From contig PEAF01000015.1 in NCBI GenBank assembly GCA_002753465.1, positions 1 through 35,026 of the forward strand: a stretch of DNA of 35,026 bases, read 5' to 3'. Below, piece after piece: positions 14,203 to 22,024 of this stretch. The stretch is from Candidatus Omnitrophota bacterium (GTDB lineage Bacteria; Omnitrophota; Gorgyraeia; Zapsychrales; Fredricksoniimonadaceae). The translations under genes and the position numbers were made by a program. The notes under the pieces are model-generated. The model saw only the letters and a program-made list of their open reading frames with translations, had not been told where the DNA came from and ran no database searches. Numbering within the stretch: position 1 is the stretch's first letter; every line of letters begins with the position of its first letter.

Positions 14203-15444
14203 TTGCGATATATCTGGAAGATCGATGGCGATCATGCGAAATGGAAGTTGTTTTTGGCCCGTCTTTCGTCGGGAGATACGGTTTCATTTAATATTGATGC
14301 CTTGATACCCATGTCCGCCTCTTGCCGGAAAAGGTTCAGGGGCCGGTTTTGGAGATTGCTTGCTGATTTGCGCCGCAGGGGCATTGGGGTGGACCTGGAT
14401 GCCTTGCGCCTGGAGAGTATTAAATGTAAATATCTCCTGCTGGGTCCCAAAACACTGCATTTAGAGATCATTTCGCTTTGTAATTATCATTGCCGTTTTT
14501 GCAGGACGCACAGTTGTTTTAAACCAAGCGTTGTGGCCAGGGGCCGGCGGCATTTCCTGTCTTTTGCGGCGATTAAAAAAATTGTCCGTCAGGCTTGCGC
14601 GCGCGGAACCGATTCTATTCAGATCTCTGGCCTTGGCGAGCCGCTTTTGCATCCGCATATTGTCGATCTGGTCCGTTGGCTATTACGGGCTGATCTAAAC
14701 GTGAGGGTATTCACTAATGGGGCGGTGCCGGATGTCGTTGCGCGGCTTTTGAAGATCGCTCCCAATCCCCAGTTAACGTTTCACCTTAATCTTGCGGCAG
14801 CGGATCCGCAGAAATTTGCGCAGGTCCATGGCGTTGCGGCAGCGAATTTCAATGGTGTGCTGCAGTCGGCCATGAAGCTTCAGCGGCGGTTCAATGTGCT
14901 GCTGAATTTTATTATTTATAAAGATAATGTGGACGACATGGAGGCCTTTCTTGAATTGGCTGGTCATTTGAAGTTCAAGCGGGTGCGCTTCAAGTTCCCC
15001 TTTGTTCTTTCGAAGGATCAAGAAAGTATTTCCTGCAGTAAGCGGCAAGTAGATAGTGTCCTGGGCCGACTTGATGGTATCAAGCATCAGGCGCGTGTCC
15101 TTGGCGTCGATGTTGATGTGGAAATGCTGACTGCGTTTGCAGCTCAGGTGGCCGGGCGCGTCCACCTCAAGCGATGTTATTACGGATGGTTCTTTGCCAT
15201 GGTGAACTTGCAGGGCGGTCTTTTTAATTGCTGCAGGACTTTTTCGCCTGTCGCCAAGTTGGCGGGTAGTGGTTTTTCCGCGGCCTTCTTCTCAGCTGAA
15301 TTCCAGCGCGTTGTGGCAAAAGGGGCTGAGGGTGTCGATCCCCATAGGGCGCCATGGCAGCATTGTGATCTTTGTCTGGTTTTACGTAAGAACATGCTGA
15401 TAGATTCCAAGATGCGCGCGATGGGTTTTCCCAATGAAGATTAG
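14203..15444 (+). CDS. Radical SAM/SPASM protein with about 80-residue N-terminal extension
   Basis: A 413-residue protein read from TTG 14203, chosen because GGAGG (14190-14194) lies eight bases upstream. The cluster motif C93-x3-C97-x2-C100 (L-C-N-Y-H-C-R-F-C) follows an N-terminal region of about 80 residues rich in Arg and Leu that I cannot assign. The barrel carries I-S-G-L-G-E-P-L-L (the usual GGEP position). Near the end R-C-Y-Y-G-W-F-F ... G-L-F-N-C-C-R and H-C-D-L-C look like SPASM auxiliary-cluster ligands. The gene starts 19 bases after the prepilin peptidase and overlaps the next glycosyltransferase by 11 bases, so the three are likely co-expressed. A peptide, protein or sugar substrate is possible. 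Confidence 0.82.
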   Translation: MRYIWKIDGDHAKWKLFLARLSSGDTVSFNIDALIPMSASCRKRFRGRFWRLLADLRRRGIGVDLDALRLESIKCKYLLLGPKTLHLEIISLCNYHCRFCRTHSCFKPSVVARGRRHFLSFAAIKKIVRQACARGTDSIQISGLGEPLLHPHIVDLVRWLLRADLNVRVFTNGAVPDVVARLLKIAPNPQLTFHLNLAAADPQKFAQVHGVAAANFNGVLQSAMKLQRRFNVLLNFIIYKDNVDDMEAFLELAGHLKFKRVRFKFPFVLSKDQESISCSKRQVDSVLGRLDGIKHQARVLGVDVDVEMLTAFAAQVAGRVHLKRCYYGWFFAMVNLQGGLFNCCRTFSPVAKLAGSGFSAAFFSAEFQRVVAKGAEGVDPHRAPWQHCDLCLVLRKNMLIDSKMRAMGFPNED

Positions 15445-16579
15445 CCCAAGTCCATTAGATTGCCGACTAGATTTGCCTGGAGTGAGGGGTGGCTTGGCGG
15501 TCCTGCGCGCCAGGGTCGATGCGGCACATGAGCCGTTTATTTACCGTGAGCTGGACGACCTTGAAGGCTATGTGCCGTTTTTATTGTGCGAGCATGTGAT
15601 CATGTCGCATGGCTTAAAGCTCCGCGTCCATTGTCAGCGTATGCGCCGGGTACTGCTGCATGGTAACCATTTCCCCATGGTTCCGCCCAGCGAGTACCCC
15701 TCCCTGCAATCATTGTTGAAGATGGCGCACACTAAGGCCATGCTCGCTGAGTTCTTACGCGATGCGATACCGTATCTTCTGTTCGCCAAGAAGTCAGGGA
15801 TCCCTTTGATCTCGTTCTATCGAGGGTTTGAGCTTAGCGATCCTCGGGTCTGTGCCATGCTCCCGACATTGTCTGCGGTTTGCTGCAAGGTTATAGCCCG
15901 GTCGATATTCCAGAAAAAAGAACTTGTTCGTGCCGGGTTTCCGGCTCGAAAGATCGTTGTTGAGTACGGGGGTATCGATCTGGCGCAGCTGCCTTTTCAG
16001 CCGCGAGCATTTGAAAGAGGTAGCCTCAGGATTCTGGCTGCCGGGCGTTTTGTCGAGAAGAAAGGGTTTGATCTTGTTTTAGATGTGGCGGAGAAGGTCA
16101 AATCCTGGAGAACGGGGGCCCGCGTGACTGTCATAGGTGATGGCGCTTTGGCGGACTGGATCAAGGCGCAGGTTATTGAGCGTAAGTTGCAGGATATTGT
16201 GACGATAAAGTTATTTATGCCGCAGCGCGCGTTTTATGCTGAACTTGGGCAACACGATATTTTTCTATTTCCGTGCCGGACCGCTGAGAATAAGGACAGG
16301 GAGGGCATCCCCAATGTTTTGAAAGAGGCTATGGCGTCAGGGTTATCCGTTGTCAGCACATTCCATGCAGGGATCCCTGAGCTGATCGAGGATGGCGCTA
16401 GCGGTTATTTAGTGCCCGAGAATGATGTGCAGGCGCTTTACAAAAGGATCGAAGCGCTTTGTTCTTATCCAGCACGCACGCGCAAGATGGCGCTCCGGGC
16501 GCGGCAGACCGTAGAAGAAAGATTCTCGATCGAGAAATCTCAAGCCGGATTGTTAAAGGTTTTAAACAATTGTCTGTGA
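15434..16579 (+). CDS. GT4-family glycosyltransferase
   Basis: A 381-residue GT-B glycosyltransferase. The C-terminal half has the standard GT4 features: a strand with L-R-I-L-A-A-G-R-F-V-E-K-K-G-F, V-T-V-I-G-D-G, a segment ending H-D-I-F-L-F-P-C, and the E-x7-E donor-binding motif in E-G-I-P-N-V-L-K-E-A, then G-I-P-E-L-I-E-D-G-A-S-G-Y-L-V. These enzymes use a nucleotide or lipid-linked sugar donor at the cytoplasmic face of the inner membrane. The N-terminal acceptor half (the first about 190 residues) is not specific. The gene overlaps the preceding radical SAM gene by 11 bases and has only a weak ribosome binding site, so translational coupling is likely. About 80 bases without an evident gene or terminator follow before the next start. 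Confidence 0.92.
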   Translation: MKISPSPLDCRLDLPGVRGGLAVLRARVDAAHEPFIYRELDDLEGYVPFLLCEHVIMSHGLKLRVHCQRMRRVLLHGNHFPMVPPSEYPSLQSLLKMAHTKAMLAEFLRDAIPYLLFAKKSGIPLISFYRGFELSDPRVCAMLPTLSAVCCKVIARSIFQKKELVRAGFPARKIVVEYGGIDLAQLPFQPRAFERGSLRILAAGRFVEKKGFDLVLDVAEKVKSWRTGARVTVIGDGALADWIKAQVIERKLQDIVTIKLFMPQRAFYAELGQHDIFLFPCRTAENKDREGIPNVLKEAMASGLSVVSTFHAGIPELIEDGASGYLVPENDVQALYKRIEALCSYPARTRKMALRARQTVEERFSIEKSQAGLLKVLNNCL

Positions 16580-16661
16580 CCGCGCTGCTGATGGTCGCTT
16601 GATGTTGGTCGGCGGAGCGGGTGCTTAGATAATGCTGTTATTAAAAAGGATACTTTGAGAG

Positions 16662-17393
16662 ATGTTGAGCAAGCCGCTGGTTTTTCTTAGGGATGATGAC
16701 GTATGGCGGCTGGATGCCTCTTTTAAGAGGTTTTTTTCATTAGCCCTGGAATTGCGGATCCCTGTTGTTTATGGCGTGGTCCCCGGCTGCCTTACGCGCG
16801 GTGCACAAAAGTTCCTCGTGGAACGCGTCAGGCGGACGCCTGAACTGGTGGATCTTGTTCAGCACGGCTGGAGGCATCATAATTACGCACTGCCGGGTGA
16901 GCGGAAATATGAATTTGGTGCTTGCCGGGATTCGGCGGCGCAGCGCTCTGATCTGCGTGCCGGGCGGAGAAAAATGCGCGCCTGTTTCGGTCCATATGCC
17001 ACCGACGCCTTTGTACCGCCGTACCATAGTTTTAATGGGGACACGCTGGATATTCTTGAAGATGAGGGGTTTTCTATATTCTCGGCCGAGCGCGAGCTTC
17101 GGCCCAAAGGGCGGCTATTTTTAGATCTTCCGGCAAATGTTGCCTTGAAAACGTTGGATGACGGGGTAATCATGGCCCTTGATGCCGGGAGCATGATCCG
17201 CAGGACGCTCCATTCTATTGCCCATCGAAAGGTGACGGGCCTTGTCCTTCATCACAATCTCTATGTGTCTTCACAAGGGAGGCGGGATCTGGAGATCTTT
17301 CTAAGGTTCCTGGTCAACGCCCGCAAGAACGGGCAGATTCAAATTAAACTTTTCTCGGAACTCTTAAACATGGCGGGGTCATGCGAGAAATAA
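16662..17393 (+). CDS. Polysaccharide deacetylase (NodB-like) family protein
   Basis: A 243-residue protein of the carbohydrate esterase 4 superfamily. The N-terminal strand ends in F-L-R-D-D-D (aspartates 11-13), the position of the catalytic/metal aspartates, and V-Q-H-G-W-R-H-H-N-Y gives H68, H72 and H73, the metal-ligand region. A later F-V-P-P-Y-H matches the family's motif 3 region, and L-V-L-H-H-N-L lies near the end. Such enzymes remove N- or O-acetyl groups from polysaccharides. There is no signal peptide, so it may act on intracellular glycan intermediates. GAGAG precedes ATG 16662. Its 3' end overlaps the convergent radical SAM gene by 55 bases. It fits the nearby glycosyltransferase genes. 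Confidence 0.78.
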   Translation: MLSKPLVFLRDDDVWRLDASFKRFFSLALELRIPVVYGVVPGCLTRGAQKFLVERVRRTPELVDLVQHGWRHHNYALPGERKYEFGACRDSAAQRSDLRAGRRKMRACFGPYATDAFVPPYHSFNGDTLDILEDEGFSIFSAERELRPKGRLFLDLPANVALKTLDDGVIMALDAGSMIRRTLHSIAHRKVTGLVLHHNLYVSSQGRRDLEIFLRFLVNARKNGQIQIKLFSELLNMAGSCEK

Positions 17394-18334
17394 GTCCCCG
17401 CTGAGCGATTGGCGGCGACACGGCTTCCGCCGCAGCAATCTTTCAAATCTTCACAGCATTGGCAGTCTACCGGTAAGTAGGCGGTCTCATTAAGTTTCTT
17501 TAAAAAGGGATGGCGCCAGGCTTTTGCCAGGTCTGTCCCGAGGTTTTCGTGGATGAAATAGCTTGGTTTAAAGAATCCTCGTGCATCGTATATCAGGCGC
17601 GTGTGTCCGTCATCAGCGCGCCCGCCGGCAAAAACAAGTCGTGCCGTTTTGCGGCTTGTTAGGATGCAAAAAGGAATGGCATTGCCTATAACGGCGCGCA
17701 GCCTTTTCTTGTGTAATCGCAGAAGCGCCAGGGCCAGTTTCTGATATGTATTCGCGGGGATGGTCTGAGCGGTTTTCGGCGCTGTCATCGGGCGGAACAG
17801 TTCCCATGCGTCAGGCTTGACCTTTTCGATCAGGGAAGCGTATCGGGTGAAGTTGTCGGTAAGTGCAGGCGTTATCACAGTGCCCAGGCGCAGGACAGGC
17901 ACGTAAGATTTGAGCAGGAAAACATTATTGATCTTTTCTTCGAAGTTCCCGGGAGACGCGGTAAGTTTTTGTGTTGATGCCTGATTGTATCCTTGCAGGG
18001 ATATAAGCACGTTGTTGACAGTCTGCCCGATGATACGCGCCTGTTCTTTGGTTATGACAGTTGCGTTAGTATTTAAAAGTGTGTAAAGATGATTTTTCTT
18101 GCTGTAAGCAAGGATGTCTGTCAGGTGTGGCACCAGCAGTGGTTCACCGCCAGTAATGCGGATTGCTTTCACGCCGAGGTCTTTAGCGTGGTCGATGATA
18201 TTCTTAATTCTTGTCAGGGGAAGATGTTCAAGGCGCCGTCCTGTCTGCGTGCAGTAGGTGCAGTGCATATTGCATTGACCGGTGATCTCAATGACGATCT
18301 CTGACGGGGTATTTTGTCGGGCTATTGAGATCAT
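17339..18334 (-). CDS. Radical SAM protein with Cys-rich C-terminus
   Basis: A 331-residue radical SAM enzyme: C21-x3-C25-x2-C28 (C-N-M-H-C-T-Y-C), then I-R-I-T-G-G-E-P-L-L, the SAM-binding GGEP motif, and V-L-I-S-L-Q-G-Y as a later barrel strand. The C-terminus has C-Q-C-C-E-D-L-K-D-C-C-G-G-S-R, a SPASM-like arrangement for auxiliary iron-sulfur clusters. It is transcribed towards the NodB-like gene and their coding regions overlap by 55 bases at the 3' ends. No ribosome binding site is obvious upstream, and bases 18335-18438 form the divergent gap to the CNNM/CBS gene. It might belong to the peptide/glycan locus, but its strand means separate regulation. Confidence 0.85.
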   Translation of the reverse strand: MISIARQNTPSEIVIEITGQCNMHCTYCTQTGRRLEHLPLTRIKNIIDHAKDLGVKAIRITGGEPLLVPHLTDILAYSKKNHLYTLLNTNATVITKEQARIIGQTVNNVLISLQGYNQASTQKLTASPGNFEEKINNVFLLKSYVPVLRLGTVITPALTDNFTRYASLIEKVKPDAWELFRPMTAPKTAQTIPANTYQKLALALLRLHKKRLRAVIGNAIPFCILTSRKTARLVFAGGRADDGHTRLIYDARGFFKPSYFIHENLGTDLAKAWRHPFLKKLNETAYLPVDCQCCEDLKDCCGGSRVAANRSAGTYFSHDPAMFKSSEKSLI

Positions 18335-18438
18335 AATTATAAAAACATAACATAAATGAATGTTTGCCGCAAGGCGGCGGTTCTTCTTGAGGTTTTTATT
18401 GCGTGTTTGCTCTTCTTATTGGAGAATATAAACCTTAT

Positions 18439-19737
18439 ATGACAATTATATTAGAAATCTTAATTATAATCGTGACTTTGGTTTGCACCGCATTCTTTGC
18501 GGCCTACGAGATGGCGCTGGCGTCTGTGTCACGGGCGCGGCTCCACGTTCTGGAGGCGCGTAAGGTCAACGGGGCGGTTGAGGCTGTTTTCATGAAGAGC
18601 AATATGGAGGCAAGCCTGGCCGTGCTTCAGCTGGGCATTACGTTCCTGGCCGCCGTTGCGGGGGCGACGGGCGGGTTAAGCGCGGGAGACCTCCTTTCAC
18701 CCTATCTGGTGGAGAGGTTCCATTTTTCCACGGCGGTTTCAGATGCCATTTCATTGATGGTGATCGTTATTCCGCTCAGCGGCATGACCGAACTTCGCCT
18801 CTCGCGGATGCCCAAGATCATGGCGATCAATAACCGTGAGCGCGTGTGCCTGGGGCTGTCGCCTTTCATGCGCGGGCTTTTCCAGGCGTTCCATCCCGTG
18901 GTGCGTGTCTTGGAGCGCGTGGTCAAATGGGTGATCGGCACGTTCTTCAAGAAGTTTGCTCTGACGGGTGAAGATGCGGGGCTGCATGAACTGCATGCCG
19001 CGGCAGCCCTGGCGCGCACATCGCGCCTTATCGGTGCGCGTGAGGAGAAGATCGTGGTCGCGGCGGCCCAGCTTTCTTCCCGCCGTGTGCGCGAGATCAT
19101 GATCTCGGTGGATGATATCTGCACGATCCCAGTTTGCGCGACGCTCTCGGAGGCGCTCATTCGCGCGCATATGGATATGCATACGCGTTTTCCGGTTTGC
19201 AAAGGCGGCGATTGTGCGCAGCATATTGAGGGTTACGTTAATTTCAAGGATATTATTGCGACGCTACGGCTTAATCCGGCGGACCCGACGGTCAAGGGGA
19301 TTGTCCGGCCGATCAAGTCGGTTGAATCCGATGTGACCATTGCTTTTGCGCTGGAGAAAATGATCCAGGAGAACCTGCACATCATGCTGGTTGCCGCCAA
19401 AGAGAAGGGCATTATCGGCATGATCACCCTCGAGGATATTATTGAGGAGCTTGTCGGGGATATTGAAGATGAGTTTGACCGGTTCCCGGTTTATATCCAT
19501 GCTTACGCGGGGGGATGGATCGTCGGCGGCGGCGTTACCATGGGGGTGCTGGCCCAGGTGATCGGGCGGCCAGTGGCGGGTGAGGCGGAGGCGTCATTGC
19601 GCTTCACAGACTGGTGTGCGCGGTATAAGGATGAGGCGTTTGAGGGCGGCGAGACGGTAGAGGCTGACGGGCTCGTTTTTACGGTCAGAAAATTGCGCCG
19701 GCATAAGGTCGGCGAGGCTTCGGTTTCATTGAAATAA
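18439..19737 (+). CDS. CNNM/CBS-domain membrane protein (HlyC/CorC family)
   Basis: A 432-residue inner-membrane protein of the family linked to magnesium or cobalt transport. The N-terminal CNNM domain has A-F-F-A-A-Y-E-M-A-L and L-Q-L-G-I-T-F-L-A-A-V-A-G, then two CBS domains (about 217-275 and 280-345) and the CorC/HlyC C-terminal domain with G-G-W-I-V-G-G-G. The usual G-E-x-x-P-K signature of the CNNM loop reads R-L-S-R-M-P-K here. I prefer ATG 18439 because family members start just before the first helix; GGAG (18421-18424) is rather far upstream, and GTG 18403 is an alternative. The family was once called 'hemolysin', which does not imply toxicity here. Confidence 0.88.
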   Translation: MTIILEILIIIVTLVCTAFFAAYEMALASVSRARLHVLEARKVNGAVEAVFMKSNMEASLAVLQLGITFLAAVAGATGGLSAGDLLSPYLVERFHFSTAVSDAISLMVIVIPLSGMTELRLSRMPKIMAINNRERVCLGLSPFMRGLFQAFHPVVRVLERVVKWVIGTFFKKFALTGEDAGLHELHAAAALARTSRLIGAREEKIVVAAAQLSSRRVREIMISVDDICTIPVCATLSEALIRAHMDMHTRFPVCKGGDCAQHIEGYVNFKDIIATLRLNPADPTVKGIVRPIKSVESDVTIAFALEKMIQENLHIMLVAAKEKGIIGMITLEDIIEELVGDIEDEFDRFPVYIHAYAGGWIVGGGVTMGVLAQVIGRPVAGEAEASLRFTDWCARYKDEAFEGGETVEADGLVFTVRKLRRHKVGEASVSLK

Positions 19738-19745
19738 GGAGACTT

Positions 19746-19832
19746 GTGAAAGTAGTCGCATTCAACGGAAGTCCCCGTCACGATGAGAATGCCTTGATCC
19801 TTCAAAAGGTCAGGGGGGGCGTGTTATGCTGA
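19746..19832 (+). pseudogene. Truncated flavodoxin-fold NAD(P)H-dependent FMN reductase remnant
   Basis: A 28-codon frame from GTG 19746, with GGAG just upstream, reads K-V-V-A-F-N-G-S-P-R and then N-A-L-I-L-Q-K-V, the N-terminal strand, FMN-phosphate loop and first helix of FMN reductase/iron-sulfur flavoprotein family members (consensus about 'KVLGINGSPRKxGNT'). It then stops at 19830-19832; the remaining about 150 residues are missing. The start codon of the exchanger gene at 19826 lies inside it. The likely history is a deletion that fused the 5' end of the flavoprotein gene to the exchanger, leaving a G-rich segment that now serves as the exchanger's ribosome binding site. It may still be translated as a short coupling peptide. 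Confidence 0.72.
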
Positions 19833-20845
19833 ACGCTATTTTATTTTTATTGCTCAGCCTGGCCATGATCCTTCTGGCGGCAGAGGGCTTTACCAATGCC
19901 ATTGAGGTGATCGGCCGCAGGCTGTCTTTCTCGCAGGCCGTGGTGGGCAGTATCCTGGCCGCCGTAGGTACGGCTCTGCCGGAGACGATTTTACCGCTCG
20001 TTGCTATTTTTGCTCCTGGCGCGCATCAGTCCAAGGAGATCGGTGTCGGCGCGATACTCGGCGCTCCGTTCATGCTGGCGACCATTGGTTTCTTTCTGGT
20101 CGGCGTGTCGGCCATCATCGCGTCTAAGCGGGCAGGGCGCGTACCGGAAGTCCGGGCCGAGCACCGGACGCTCAAGCGCGACCTTAAGTTCTTTTTGGTC
20201 ATGTATTCGTCAGCGGTTTTTCTGCCGATTGCCTTTGGCCATGGCGTGACAACGCCGCTGGCCTTCTTGCTGGGGGCTGGTTATATTTTTTACGTGATGC
20301 GCACGATGGCGGGGGATAGCGCGGCGCTGGAACATTTTGAGGGGCTTCATATCATTAAGATGCCCGTCAAGTGGGGCTTGGTGGATGAGGCCCATCATCA
20401 TATAGCGTGGGCGTTTCTCCAGGTGGCTGTTGCGCTGGTCCTTATGGTTTTCGGCGCGCAGGTTTTTGTGCAGAATATGAGTGTTGTGTCTGCGGCCTGT
20501 GGCATGAGCCCGCTCTTGTTCGCCCTGCTTGTGGCCCCGATCGCGACAGAACTTCCTGAGAAGTTCAACAGTGTCACCTGGACGCTCAAGGGGAAAGACA
20601 CGCTCGCTGTCGGCAATATGACCGGCGCCATGGTCTTCCAGTCGACGTTCCCGGTCAGTGTCGGGCTTTTGTTCACGCCCTGGAAGGTTGAGGGTTTGGC
20701 GCTTGTGTCAGCGGTGCTGGCCCTTTTATCCGCAGCTTTTGTTTTATATGCGGTCACTTTCCGGCGTCGCGTGGACCCGTGGGTGATGATCCTCGGCGGG
20801 ACTTTTTATGTGGCGTATGCGGCGTGGGTTATTTTTGTTAAATAA
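19826..20845 (+). CDS. CaCA-family sodium/calcium exchanger-like antiporter
   Basis: A 339-residue protein with about ten membrane segments in two related halves. The alpha-1 repeat region reads S-I-L-A-A-V-G-T-A-L-P-E-T, the alpha-2 region reads A-P-I-A-T-E-L-P-E-K followed by G-N-M-T-G-A-M-V-F, and the P-E pairs supply the ion-binding acidic residues of the family. The proteins exchange Ca2+ or other cations for Na+ or H+ across the inner membrane. The loop between the halves is short, as in bacterial members. The start codon ATG 19826 lies within the flavoprotein remnant, and a run of G residues (19813-19819) serves as its ribosome binding site. It lies 88 bases after the CNNM/CBS gene and may be co-transcribed with it. 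Confidence 0.9.
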   Translation: MLNAILFLLLSLAMILLAAEGFTNAIEVIGRRLSFSQAVVGSILAAVGTALPETILPLVAIFAPGAHQSKEIGVGAILGAPFMLATIGFFLVGVSAIIASKRAGRVPEVRAEHRTLKRDLKFFLVMYSSAVFLPIAFGHGVTTPLAFLLGAGYIFYVMRTMAGDSAALEHFEGLHIIKMPVKWGLVDEAHHHIAWAFLQVAVALVLMVFGAQVFVQNMSVVSAACGMSPLLFALLVAPIATELPEKFNSVTWTLKGKDTLAVGNMTGAMVFQSTFPVSVGLLFTPWKVEGLALVSAVLALLSAAFVLYAVTFRRRVDPWVMILGGTFYVAYAAWVIFVK

Positions 20846-20882
20846 ACGTAAAGCTAAGGAATGAACTTTTCAGAAAGGGTCT

Positions 20883-21551
20883 ATGTCGAATCTCCTGGCG
20901 CGTATTAAGAGGCTTTTCAGGTTGCGTTTTGCGGTGTTTTATCCTCTGGCTGTTTATCTGGCCTTTTTCACGGTGCCGTCGATCCGCTCGACAGCGTGCG
21001 GGGCTGTCTTCATGGTGGCGGGGATGTTCATGCGCCTGTGGTCGAATGGCTATGCGATCAAGATGGATAAATTGACGACATCGGGGCCGTATGCTTATGT
21101 GCGCAATCCGCTTTATGTCGGTACGGGCTTGATCCTTTTGGGCGTTGTGGTCATGCTTAAGCTCTTTTGGGTCGGCTTGATCACATTTGCAGTTCTGGCG
21201 GCCGTTTATACGCGTACGATCCGCAGCGAGCAGAAAATGTTGACCGATAAATTCGGTGCGGCTTTTCTGGATTATTGTGCCAAGGTCCCGGCGATGTGGT
21301 CGGCATTTACGCCGTATGAGGCGGGAGATAAGTGGCCCTTTAGCTGGCAGCGGGTGTGGGACAGCCGCGAACATAAGGTCGTCCTGTGGTTGACGATTGT
21401 CGTGATCGGGTTCCAGTTAAAGCGTGAATTCATGATCGAGGGTGAGCGTTCACATGTCAGGATCATCGTCATGGTGGCCATAGCGTGTTGCCTGGCCCTG
21501 GCGGATGTTCTGGGAGAGGTTTATCGTCATCGTCAGAAAAAGGGGGCATGA
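20883..21551 (+). CDS. Isoprenylcysteine carboxyl methyltransferase-like (ICMT/PEMT family) membrane protein
   Basis: A 222-residue membrane protein. The signature G-P-Y-A-Y-V-R-N-P-L-Y-V-G-T-G (about residues 69-83) and the later R-S-E-Q-K-M-L-T-D-K-F-G form the SAM-binding region of the ICMT/PEMT superfamily (cf. RHPxY...E..L). Bacterial members methylate lipids or other small molecules rather than prenylated proteins, and the substrate is unknown. Hydrophobic segments lie at residues about 15-50, 84-110 and 155-215. AAGGG sits just before ATG 20883. The stop codon overlaps the next gene's ATG (ATGATG), so coupling with the Spy-like gene is likely. Confidence 0.82.
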   Translation: MSNLLARIKRLFRLRFAVFYPLAVYLAFFTVPSIRSTACGAVFMVAGMFMRLWSNGYAIKMDKLTTSGPYAYVRNPLYVGTGLILLGVVVMLKLFWVGLITFAVLAAVYTRTIRSEQKMLTDKFGAAFLDYCAKVPAMWSAFTPYEAGDKWPFSWQRVWDSREHKVVLWLTIVVIGFQLKREFMIEGERSHVRIIVMVAIACCLALADVLGEVYRHRQKKGA

Positions 21552-22015
21552 TGAGAGGACTGCTGATATTTTTATGTGTATGTGGCCTTGGGGTTGCGGG
21601 GGATTTGGCCTGGGCGGCGGAGCCGGTAACGGCCGTTGAGGCGGTGCAGGTTGATATGGATGGCGGGCTGGGCCTTACGCCGGAGCAGAAAGATAAAATC
21701 AGGGCTATCCGTGATGAGTATAAATCCCGGCGTGATTTTCTGAAGAATGAGCTCAACAGCCGCTACGAATTTTTGCGTAAGGCGCTGGATGCCGATACGC
21801 TGACGCAGGAAAAAATTGACCCCATGGTCGCCGAGATCAAGACCATTCAAGGGCAGATGGTGGACAACCGCGTTGATGTGGTGATTAAGTTGCGCGCCGT
21901 TTATACGCCCGAGCAGATCCGTAAGATCAAGCAGGGAGCTCAGGTTATTCCGTCGAAGGCGGCGGTGAAAAGGCCTGTGAAAAAGATCAGAAAACTGGAA
22001 ACAGGGAAAAAGTGA
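21548..22015 (+). CDS. Exported Spy/CpxP-like (LTXXQ) periplasmic protein
   Basis: A 155-residue protein from ATG 21548, which overlaps the methyltransferase stop; ATG 21551 is equally possible. The first about 23 residues are a signal peptide: a hydrophobic core L-L-I-F-L-C-V-C-G-L, then A-W-A-A-E, with likely cleavage after Ala. The mature part is helical and charged, with L-T-P-E-Q-K-D-K-I-R and later Y-T-P-E-Q-I-R-K-I-K, which are LTxxQ-type repeats of the Spy/CpxP fold. These proteins act in the periplasm as chaperones or metal/envelope-stress sensors. The C-terminus is Lys/Arg-rich (about 25 residues). It lies 9 bases upstream of ilvD, with no obvious functional link. Confidence 0.8.
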   Translation: MMRGLLIFLCVCGLGVAGDLAWAAEPVTAVEAVQVDMDGGLGLTPEQKDKIRAIRDEYKSRRDFLKNELNSRYEFLRKALDADTLTQEKIDPMVAEIKTIQGQMVDNRVDVVIKLRAVYTPEQIRKIKQGAQVIPSKAAVKRPVKKIRKLETGKK

Positions 22016-22024
22016 GGAGCACTT

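Noticed and set aside
18369-18381. Small hairpin GCCGC-AAG-GCGGC in the divergent gap
   Set aside because: The 5-bp stem with a 3-base loop is too short, and no T run follows directly; it is not convincing as a terminator.
20838-21374. 178-codon minus-strand frame opposite the ICMT-like gene
   Set aside because: It has no recognisable motif and is rich in Arg, His and Gln; the plus-strand gene has the G-P-Y-A-Y-V-R-N-P signature.
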